DNA from: an uncultured Selenomonadaceae bacterium
Lineage (GTDB): Bacteria; Bacillota_C; Negativicutes; Selenomonadales; Selenomonadaceae
Direction: 5' to 3'
Assembly (NCBI GenBank): GCA_946402475.1
Contig: CAMIWP010000105.1
Location: 1 to 5,202, forward strand
DNA length: 5,202 bases
In this document: piece after piece, positions 1 through 5,202 of the stretch
Layout of the letters: every line of letters begins with the position of its first letter
How positions within the stretch are numbered: position 1 is the first letter of the stretch
Notes under the pieces: model-generated
Databases searched by the model: none
The model's input: only the letters and a program-made list of their open reading frames with translations
What the model was told of the DNA's origin: nothing
Translations under genes and position numbers: made by a program

Positions 1-1
1 C

Positions 2-1867
2 AAGCTTCAGTCCAACATGAACGCCATGAAGGCGACCACCAGCAATACCAGCGGGATTTCCGTCAGCGCCAACGGCTCTGCGGTGGCCATGAACCATTCG
101 GTGAAGGTCAACTCCGTGACATCCAATGCCTATCTCATGTCCACGGCTGCCGTCACGCGGACGAATGCGGATACATCGGCAAAGGAGAGCGTCAACCTGA
201 AGGATGTCGTGTTCTCAAGCCTTGAGGCATCCATGGTAGAGTCGGGCAAGTACATCCTGAACGGCTACACGAACAACCTCGTGGACGGGGATGCCGTGGC
301 CCTGAATTTCACCATCGGGAACGGGAAGGAATCAAAGGAGATCAGCTTTACCTACAAGGAGCTTGCGGAGGGCAAGACGCTCAACGACCTGGCCTCCGCC
401 ATCAAGCAACAGGGACTGGGCATCACGGCATCCTACGACTCGGTGAACGACTCCTTCAGTCTCTACAACACCACGGGGGGCTCCGAGAATAAGATCACGC
501 TGGGCATGGGGAACGATGCCGCGACGACTCTCTTCAACAATCTGCATCTGGGGAAATCGGAGGATGGCACTCTGTCCGACTCCTTGACCTTCGGCGCGTC
601 AACCCTTTCCGGAACCGTGACCAATGCAAATACCGGGGATGCCTCCAGCCAGGCGCTCAAGGATGTGATGTTTAAGGACATCGCGGATGCTGGTTCTGAT
701 ACGTATACCATCACAAAGGCCGACGGCACTATGGCCACGGTGGGGAAGGAGGATATGGCCTTTTCCTTCGAGGTGAGCGATGGCTCGACCACAAAGACGA
801 TTTCTATGACCTACGGCGCCCTGGCGGGCGGAGAGTCTTTGGACGGCTTGGCGAACTTAGTCAACAATTTCAGCGGGTTCAACGTGAAGGCGTCCTATGC
901 GGATGGGAAGTTCAGCTTCACCAATACGGCGGGGGGCTCCGTATCCCTGAAGGCCGTGGATGCCGGGGCAGCGGCCCTGTTCAATCAGTTGGGCCTTGGG
1001 AATGGCATAGAGGCGGGAACCACGCTGTCCGAGGATGCGACACAGAGCGTCGAGGGCAGGGATGGCAGCATCACGGTGGACGGACGCACCTATGGCAACA
1101 TCACCACGGGCAAAGTCACGGTGGGGGGCGTTACCTACAGCCTTCTGGAGAAGATGGATTCCGCTGCCACGGTGACGGTGACCCAGGACACGGACGCGGT
1201 GATCGACCGGGTGAAGAAATTTGTCGAGGACTACAACACCATGTTGGACGAGCTCCAGGACAAATACAACGAGACCGTTTACAGTGACTACGGCGTCTTG
1301 ACGAAGTCCCAGGAAGAGAGCATGACCAAGGAGCAGGTGGAGAAGTGGAACGAGAAGGCGAAGTCCGGACTGCTCAACCATGACAAGATCATCGGCGACA
1401 TCATCAGCAAGATGAGGGAGGCCCTTGCCACCCCGGTGGACGGTGTGACCGGGAAGTACAATTCCGCCTTCAACATCGGCATCACCACCACGAACGATCG
1501 CGGGCATATCAAGCTGGACGACGAGAAGCTCAAGAAGGTGCTCAATGAGGAACCCAACAGTGTCTACGAGATCTTCGGCAAGCTGGACGCGAACGGCGAT
1601 TCCAGTGGGAACGGCGTGGCCCAGCGCCTCGGCGACGTGGCCAATGCGGGGATGAAGAAGCTCAAGGAGTATGCGGGCACCAGCACATCGGCTGCCGACG
1701 GCAGCACGCTGGGCGGCAAGATCTTGGAATGGCAGAACAAGATGAGCGATTTCAAGACGAAGATGAGCGCTTTCGAGAATCTGCTTTACAAGAAGTACGA
1801 TGCCATGGAGGTGGCCCTCCAGAGGCTTGCCATGACACTCAACTATGTGACCTTCAACAATGGCTGA
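2..1867 (+). CDS. fliD: Flagellar hook-associated protein 2 / filament cap protein FliD, 5'-truncated
   Basis: FliD is exported through the flagellar type III apparatus and forms the cap at the filament tip, where it directs flagellin assembly. The frame is open to the left edge (K-L-Q-S-N precede the first ATG at 17), so the true start lies outside; roughly 60-80 N-terminal residues appear to be missing. Numbering from the ATG at 17, residues 1-50 match the end of the N-terminal FliD domain. Residues 61-340 hold two related copies of a beta-rich exposed domain. Residues 395-616 are the FliD C-terminal domain, with the hallmark YGVLTKSQEESM (425-436), SGLLNHDK (450-457) and FNIGITT (485-491), then a heptad-like helical tail (about 575-610). 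No cysteine is present, as is usual for exported axial proteins. The 621 visible residues already exceed the approximately 470 of enterobacterial FliD, owing to the duplicated middle. The gene ends in tandem stops TGATGA, 51 bases before fliS. Identification is secure; the start is not visible. Confidence 0.95.
   Translation, partial: KLQSNMNAMKATTSNTSGISVSANGSAVAMNHSVKVNSVTSNAYLMSTAAVTRTNADTSAKESVNLKDVVFSSLEASMVESGKYILNGYTNNLVDGDAVALNFTIGNGKESKEISFTYKELAEGKTLNDLASAIKQQGLGITASYDSVNDSFSLYNTTGGSENKITLGMGNDAATTLFNNLHLGKSEDGTLSDSLTFGASTLSGTVTNANTGDASSQALKDVMFKDIADAGSDTYTITKADGTMATVGKEDMAFSFEVSDGSTTKTISMTYGALAGGESLDGLANLVNNFSGFNVKASYADGKFSFTNTAGGSVSLKAVDAGAAALFNQLGLGNGIEAGTTLSEDATQSVEGRDGSITVDGRTYGNITTGKVTVGGVTYSLLEKMDSAATVTVTQDTDAVIDRVKKFVEDYNTMLDELQDKYNETVYSDYGVLTKSQEESMTKEQVEKWNEKAKSGLLNHDKIIGDIISKMREALATPVDGVTGKYNSAFNIGITTTNDRGHIKLDDEKLKKVLNEEPNSVYEIFGKLDANGDSSGNGVAQRLGDVANAGMKKLKEYAGTSTSAADGSTLGGKILEWQNKMSDFKTKMSAFENLLYKKYDAMEVALQRLAMTLNYVTFNNG
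197..1045 (+). repeat. Internal duplication in the exposed domain of FliD
   Basis: Two diverged copies lie in tandem at the protein level, about 197-615 and 656-1045. Both open with LKDV.F (residues 61 and 214). They share S.TY..LA.G..L..LA (SFTYKELAEGKTLNDLA against SMTYGALAGGESLDGLA), then ASY followed by F....T.GGS, and close with LFN.L.LG (172 and 321). The offset is 149-153 residues, with small gaps. Similarity is clear in protein but weak in DNA, so this is an old domain duplication rather than a recent one. The second boundary is approximate. Confidence 0.8.
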
Positions 1868-1905
1868 TGAGGACTCCCAAAAGACGAATCCATATCTCGG
1901 TGCGC

Positions 1906-1911
1906 AGGAGG
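1906..1911 (+). promoter_or_regulatory. Ribosome binding site of fliS
   Basis: AGGAGG lies 7 bases before the ATG at 1919 and is a near-perfect Shine-Dalgarno sequence. It fixes the fliS start. No other in-frame ATG, GTG or TTG occurs between the upstream in-frame TGA at 1868 and 1919. No promoter is evident in the 51-base spacer, so fliS is probably co-transcribed with fliD. Confidence 0.85.
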
Positions 1912-1918
1912 CAAGGAA

Positions 1919-2314
1919 ATGGTAAATGCGGCAGAGGCCTATAAGCGGCAGCAGATCATGACGGCAACGCCGGAAGCATTGACGCTGATGCTCTATAACG
2001 GCTGCTTGAAGTTCATGTCGGAAGGCATGGACTATCTGGAGAAAAAAGACTACGAACAGGCCAATATATCCATTCAGAAGGCGGAAAATATCATATCTGA
2101 GTTCCGCGTGACACTGAATATGGATTATGAGATATCGCATCAGTTGTTCCCCCTCTACAATTACGTCTACGACCGTTTGGTGGAGGGCAATATGCAGAGC
2201 GACGTGAGCAAGATCGAGGAGGCCAAGGGCATCATCACGGAACTTCGGGATGCTTGGGCCCAGGCCATGAAGAAGGCAAGGGCGGAGAAAGGACCGGCTG
2301 GGAACTATGCATGA
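1919..2314 (+). CDS. fliS: Flagellin export chaperone FliS
   Basis: FliS is a small cytoplasmic helical-bundle chaperone. It binds the C-terminus of newly made flagellin, prevents premature polymerisation and delivers flagellin to the export gate. The 131 residues match the usual family length of about 120-135. Family signatures are visible: an N-terminal AYKRQQIMTATPEALTLML segment (residues 7-25), the YNGCLKF helix start (26-32), a central KAENIISEFR helix (54-63), the LFPLYNYVYDRL helix (76-87) and a closing LRDAW (109-113). The start at 1919 is set by AGGAGG 7 bases upstream. The gene follows fliD by 51 bases and overlaps the next gene by 8 bases, the usual fliD-fliS-fliT order. By eye its codons are more A/T-rich (several ATA and ATATC runs) than those of its neighbours. 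This is probably ordinary variation rather than a sign of transfer. Identification is secure. Confidence 0.95.
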   Translation: MVNAAEAYKRQQIMTATPEALTLMLYNGCLKFMSEGMDYLEKKDYEQANISIQKAENIISEFRVTLNMDYEISHQLFPLYNYVYDRLVEGNMQSDVSKIEEAKGIITELRDAWAQAMKKARAEKGPAGNYA

Positions 2315-2660
2315 GACAGAGGCCAATGAGCGGGCGGCGGAGCTTTGGCGCAAATACTTGGTGATGTCGAAGGAACTGCTGAAGTTCATTGAACGGGGGG
2401 ATATTGATACCTTCCTGGAGCTTGTGGACCAACGGGTTGCCCTGGTGGACAGGATGAAGGCCCTGCCGCCTCATACCTTCCGTCAGACCAAGGAGTTCAA
2501 CGACCTGGTGGCGGAGATCAAGCCCTTGGACATGCAGGTCATCTACAAGGCCCGGACATGGCTGAACAAGTCTCGGCGAAACTCCAGCGCAGTGAAGTCC
2601 TACGACTTGTCGAATCTCGCCCTGAACCCGGCGGGGAATCTCTTCAACAGGAAATATTGA
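2307..2660 (+). CDS. fliT: FliT-like flagellar protein (probable FliD export chaperone)
   Basis: This 117-residue, soluble and mainly helical protein has no signal peptide or membrane segment. Residues 10-53 form a long amphipathic helix pair (ELWRKYLVMSKELLKFIERG, then DTFLELVDQRVALVDRM). This is the pattern of Firmicute FliT-type proteins, which are weakly conserved in sequence. A second helical stretch covers about 60-90, and the tail after residue 91 is polar and probably flexible, ending in NPAGNLFNRKY. FliT proteins bind FliD and act as its export chaperone; in enterobacteria FliT also regulates FlhDC, but that regulator is not expected here. The start at 2307 overlaps the end of fliS (ATGCATGA, 2307-2314). 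There is no well-placed ribosome site; AAAGGA at 2288-2293 is 13 bases away, so translation is likely coupled to fliS. The assignment rests on position and helix pattern more than on diagnostic motifs. An FlgN-like chaperone or an unassigned flagellar protein remains possible. Confidence 0.72.
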   Translation: MHETEANERAAELWRKYLVMSKELLKFIERGDIDTFLELVDQRVALVDRMKALPPHTFRQTKEFNDLVAEIKPLDMQVIYKARTWLNKSRRNSSAVKSYDLSNLALNPAGNLFNRKY

Positions 2661-2662
2661 CG

Positions 2663-2689
2663 AACCTCTCCCTTCGGGGAGAGGTTTTT
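2663..2689 (+). terminator. Rho-independent terminator after fliT
   Basis: The stem AACCTCTCCC (2663-2672) pairs perfectly with GGGAGAGGTT (2677-2686) around a TTCG tetraloop closed by C-G (2673-2676), an exceptionally stable loop. The run TTTTT (2685-2689) and further T-rich sequence to about 2696 follow directly. It begins 3 bases after the fliT-like stop codon, so it should end the fliD-fliS-fliT transcript. The glycosyltransferase gene 65 bases downstream would then depend on its own promoter or on read-through. Confidence 0.92.
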
Positions 2690-2741
2690 CTTTCTTCGTG
2701 GCGAATACATGAAAGAGTGCCTTTTCTGCAAGGGAAGGCTC

Positions 2742-2750
2742 GGGAGGTGG
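2742..2750 (+). promoter_or_regulatory. Ribosome binding site of the glycosyltransferase gene
   Basis: GGGAGGTGG contains GGAGGTG, a strong Shine-Dalgarno core whose GGAGG (2743-2747) lies 6 bases before the ATG at 2754. It decides between two in-frame starts. The alternative ATG at 2709 has only a weak GTGG upstream and would add 15 residues unlike any glycosyltransferase N-terminus. No clear sigma-70 or sigma-28 promoter could be recognised between the terminator and this site. Confidence 0.85.
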
Positions 2751-2753
2751 ATT

Positions 2754-4805
2754 ATGAAGGTCACGGCTTGCTATGTTGTGAAAAATGAGGGACATCATCT
2801 GAAAAGATCCCTTGAGAGCCTCATGGGAGGCGTGGACGAGATCGTCCTGGTGGACACCGGCTCCACGGATGATACAAAAGAAATCGGACGGGCCTATGGA
2901 GCCAGGATCTACGATTTCCCATGGCAGGGAGATTTTTCCATGGCGCGGAATTTTGCCCTGGGGAAGCTGGAAGCCGACTGGGTGGTGGCTCTCGACGGGG
3001 ATGAATACTTTTCTGCCGCTTCGGCAGGAAATCTCCGCCGGGTCATCGAAGAGGCCCATGGGGATGGAAAGAATCTTCTTCTGGTTCCCTGGCACAACAT
3101 CGACGAGGCCACGGGGGAAGTCCTGCTGGACTCTCATGCGCCGCGGATTTTTCGGCTGGATCCCGCTTTTCGCTATGAGGGACGCATCCATGAGGAACTG
3201 AGGAACCGGGGGAAGGCGATGGAGGGCGTAGCCATCCTTTCCCAGGAGGATCTTGTGCTGGTGCATACGGGGTATTCGGCGAACGTGTCCAAGGAAAAGG
3301 CACGGCGGAATGTGGAGCTCCTTTTGAAGGAATTGGAGGAGAGAAAGGAGCCGGGCAACCTCTATATGTACCTTGCGGAGGCCTACGATGGACTGGAGGA
3401 GGCGGCGGCGGCGCTGAAATATGCCCGGCTGGATGTGGGCTTGGGCCGGAGGAACATCGTATATGCCAGCCGTTCCTGGCGGATCCTTCTTCGGAGACTG
3501 GCAGCCAGCCCGACGGACGGGGAAGAATACGGGCGGATCGCGGCCAAGGCGGCGGCGGAGTTCCCGGAGTTGCCGGAGTTTCACGGGGAGTACGCGGAGC
3601 GGCTGGCCTTTGGGCTGGATTTCTCCGGCGCTGTTCGGGAGGCGAAGGCCGCAGAAAAGGCATGGGAAGCCTATGGGAAGAAGCCTCGCCTGGAGCCCAT
3701 GCTCTTCGACGAGGGGATGCTGGCAATCCTGAAGCAGCGGCGTACCCTTTGGGAGAAGATCCTCCTTCGGGCGGGGGAAATGAAGATCACCTCCTGCCTC
3801 ATCGTTCGAGACGGAGAGGAGGACATAGAGAGCTGGCTGGAAAACACGGCCCGTTTTTCCGATCAGCGGGTAGTGGTGGACACGGGGTCCGAGGACCGGA
3901 CCGTGGAATTGGCACGGGCCGGGGGCTGCCGGGTGAAGCAGATCCCATGGGACAGGGATTTCTCCCGGGCGCGGAATGCGGCCCTTGATGAAGCAACGGG
4001 AGACTGGATCTCCTTCATCGACGTGGACGAGGCTTTTGAGTGCCCAGAGCAGGTGAGGCCGTTCCTCGCCTGGCTGGAGTTCCATTCTCAAGAGATGGAT
4101 GGGGTCATGGTTCCATTGACCAATATCGATCGGGATGACGGAGGACGGGAAATCAGCCGCAGCATGGTCCTGCGGCTTTTCCGCAACCGCTGCGGCCTTT
4201 CCTATCGGGGAAACGTTCACGAAACCTTGTGCCGCCCCGATGGCAGCTTGCCGGAGATCTTCCAGGAGAGGCAAAGGCTCTGTCTCTGTCATTGGGGTTA
4301 TTCCACGGGGCGGATCCTCGCCAAGACCGAGAGGAACCTGGCCCTCCTTCGGGAGGATATCGCTCTCCACGGGGAGGGGCCGCAGCACTATCGCTATCTG
4401 GCGGATTGTCATGCGACGTTGGCGGATTGGGAGGAGGTTCTCGCTTGCGGGCAAAAGGCAATTGCGGCAGAACTGCAGCCCCTGGCGACGGACAGCAAAA
4501 TGCAACATCTCGTGCTCACGGCCATGGACCGATTGGACATGCCCTTTTCCGAGCAGGAAGCCGCAGCGAGGAAGTTTTGCGGGGAATTTCCCTCGCTGCC
4601 GGATTTTCATGGGATCCTGGGAATCCTGCTGGCGGAGCGGGGCGAGGGAGAGGAAGCCGCTGTCCGGCTGGATCGGGCGCTGTCGTTGGCCGAGAAAGCG
4701 GCGGCATCCGGCGTACCCACGGAGTTCGCCAATGAGGAGGGAGAAGTCTGCGCATGGGCTGCCCGTCTTTGCGAAAAGACGGAGGAGCAGAAGAAGGCCC
4801 TTCTG
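2754..4805 (+). repeat. 342-residue internal tandem duplication in the glycosyltransferase
   Basis: Residues 1-342 and 343-684 align almost without gaps. The offset is 342 residues at VDTGS, FS.ARN, D.DE, the H..YS site (171 and 513), the Y.YLA helix (204 and 546) and the EFP.LP.FHG segment (269 and 611). Only the HE motif is offset by 343, showing a compensated one-residue gap. By hand, about 37 of the first 87 positions are identical. The duplicated unit therefore includes the helical region as well as the catalytic domain. Confidence 0.88.
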
Positions 4806-5202
4806 GGAAGGGCGTTGGACGCATCGCCCCGGAATGACGCGGTGTTGAATATCGCCCGTGATATACGGGGGGAGCTTTCCCCGAGGGAATTCCGCCGATG
4901 GCTGGAGCGGTGGATCCCCCGTTCCCGGGAGGGAGATATATGGCTGGCCCGTTGGGCAAAGCGCAACGGCCACGGGAATCTTCTGGAGGGATGGCAGGGG
5001 GAGAATCGATGGGAGCCGTTCAACGAAACCGAGATTATGGCGGGGATGACGAAGGATATCCGAAGGATTGTCATGACCCTGCTTCAATTGGAGACAGAAA
5101 AGCCCCTTCATTGGAAGGCCATGTCAAAAGAGTGCCGCGCCCTGTTGCCGGTAGCCATGGAAGTGGTTTGGGAAGCTTACGAGGGGCGGGGAGAAGATAT
5201 CC
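2754..5202 (+). CDS. Two-domain family 2 glycosyltransferase with TPR-like helical regions, 3'-truncated
   Basis: The frame is open from the ATG at 2754 to the window end (816 codons, no stop), so the C-terminus is missing. Two GT-A fold family 2 (GT2) domains occur in tandem. Domain 1 (residues 1 to about 190) has the start MKVTACYVVKNEG, the nucleotide-sugar motif VDTGSTDDT (33-41), FSMARN (61-66), the metal-binding DGDE (81-84) and RIHEE (144-148). Domain 2 starts at residue 343 with MKITSC, then VDTGSEDRT (375-383), FSRARN (403-408), DVDE (423-426) and NVHET (487-491). Each is followed by a helical, TPR-like segment (about 200-340 and 545-685), and a further helical region unlike the GT domains runs from about 690 to 816. 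No signal peptide or membrane helix is visible, so it is probably cytoplasmic. Such enzymes transfer sugar from an activated nucleotide donor; donor and acceptor cannot be read from sequence. Its place just after fliD-fliS-fliT suggests flagellin glycosylation, with surface polysaccharide synthesis the main alternative. Enzyme class is secure, substrate unknown. Confidence 0.92.
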   Translation, partial: MKVTACYVVKNEGHHLKRSLESLMGGVDEIVLVDTGSTDDTKEIGRAYGARIYDFPWQGDFSMARNFALGKLEADWVVALDGDEYFSAASAGNLRRVIEEAHGDGKNLLLVPWHNIDEATGEVLLDSHAPRIFRLDPAFRYEGRIHEELRNRGKAMEGVAILSQEDLVLVHTGYSANVSKEKARRNVELLLKELEERKEPGNLYMYLAEAYDGLEEAAAALKYARLDVGLGRRNIVYASRSWRILLRRLAASPTDGEEYGRIAAKAAAEFPELPEFHGEYAERLAFGLDFSGAVREAKAAEKAWEAYGKKPRLEPMLFDEGMLAILKQRRTLWEKILLRAGEMKITSCLIVRDGEEDIESWLENTARFSDQRVVVDTGSEDRTVELARAGGCRVKQIPWDRDFSRARNAALDEATGDWISFIDVDEAFECPEQVRPFLAWLEFHSQEMDGVMVPLTNIDRDDGGREISRSMVLRLFRNRCGLSYRGNVHETLCRPDGSLPEIFQERQRLCLCHWGYSTGRILAKTERNLALLREDIALHGEGPQHYRYLADCHATLADWEEVLACGQKAIAAELQPLATDSKMQHLVLTAMDRLDMPFSEQEAAARKFCGEFPSLPDFHGILGILLAERGEGEEAAVRLDRALSLAEKAAASGVPTEFANEEGEVCAWAARLCEKTEEQKKALLGRALDASPRNDAVLNIARDIRGELSPREFRRWLERWIPRSREGDIWLARWAKRNGHGNLLEGWQGENRWEPFNETEIMAGMTKDIRRIVMTLLQLETEKPLHWKAMSKECRALLPVAMEVVWEAYEGRGEDI

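Noticed and set aside
857..2389. A 510-codon open frame on the minus strand, antisense to fliD and fliS
   Set aside because: This has the same cause: it is in register with the fliD and fliS codons, which avoid TTA, CTA and TCA over this stretch. The sense strand carries well-conserved flagellar motifs, and the minus strand shows no family signature.
2709..2753. Upstream in-frame ATG that would extend the glycosyltransferase by 15 residues, including a C-x-x-C pair
   Set aside because: The ATG at 2754 has GGAGG 6 bases upstream, and its MKVTAC start aligns with the internal repeat start MKITSC at residue 343. The ATG at 2709 lacks a good ribosome site, and the extension resembles no family N-terminus.
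2558..2788. A 76-codon + strand open frame bridging the fliT-like gene, the terminator and the glycosyltransferase start
   Set aside because: It lies in another frame, runs across the intrinsic terminator, overlaps two better-supported genes and has no family resemblance.
4135..4848. A 237-codon + strand open frame inside the glycosyltransferase
   Set aside because: It is an out-of-frame shadow of the GT2 coding sequence. Its composition is Arg/Gly/Ser-rich, as expected from reading G+C-rich codons in the wrong frame.
2235..5111. A 958-codon open frame on the minus strand, antisense to the fliT-like gene and the glycosyltransferase
   Set aside because: Its codons are exactly in register with the sense codons of both genes, so it stays open only because those genes avoid TTA, CTA and TCA codons. 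It is bounded by the sense TCA codon near 5124. Its predicted protein is Pro/Arg/Leu/His-rich without recognisable domains, whereas the sense strand encodes clear families.
3780..5202. A separate second glycosyltransferase gene starting at the ATG at 3780
   Set aside because: The frame runs without a stop from 2754 through 3780, and the G-rich stretch before this ATG lies too close to act as a ribosome site. The second domain is best read as part of one fused protein.

Overview
This window is a piece of a flagellar late-structural gene cluster. All four genes are on the + strand. They are a flagellar filament cap protein (fliD, cut at its 5' end), the flagellin export chaperone fliS, a small FliT-like gene, and, after a strong intrinsic terminator, a long two-domain family 2 glycosyltransferase gene that runs off the 3' end with no stop codon. 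No RNA genes, CRISPR arrays, insertion sequences or attachment sites were seen.

Organism: the order fliD-fliS-fliT, the Firmicute-type FliD C-terminus, the strong Shine-Dalgarno sequences, the moderately high G+C (judged by eye, not computed) and a TPR-like glycosyltransferase next to the flagellar genes all suggest a flagellated Firmicute. The best guess is a member of the Negativicutes related to Selenomonas. This rests on remembered family resemblance, not on a search.

Layout: 2-1867 is fliD, missing roughly its first 60-80 codons. 1868-1918 is a short spacer carrying the fliS ribosome binding site. 1919-2314 is fliS, and 2307-2660 is fliT-like, overlapping fliS by 8 bases. 2663-2689 is a rho-independent terminator with a UUCG tetraloop. 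2742-2750 is a strong ribosome binding site, and 2754-5202 is the glycosyltransferase (816 codons visible).

How they work together: FliD caps the growing filament, FliS keeps flagellin unpolymerised for export, and FliT-type proteins chaperone FliD. The glycosyltransferase lies directly downstream and probably modifies flagellin or another surface polymer; that role is inferred from position. Two features stand out. The glycosyltransferase is an internal tandem duplication with a period of 342 residues and intact catalytic motifs in both halves. The exposed part of FliD also carries a diverged internal duplication of about 150 residues. I see no convincing evidence of a wholly new system; the duplicated glycosyltransferase is the most interesting object.
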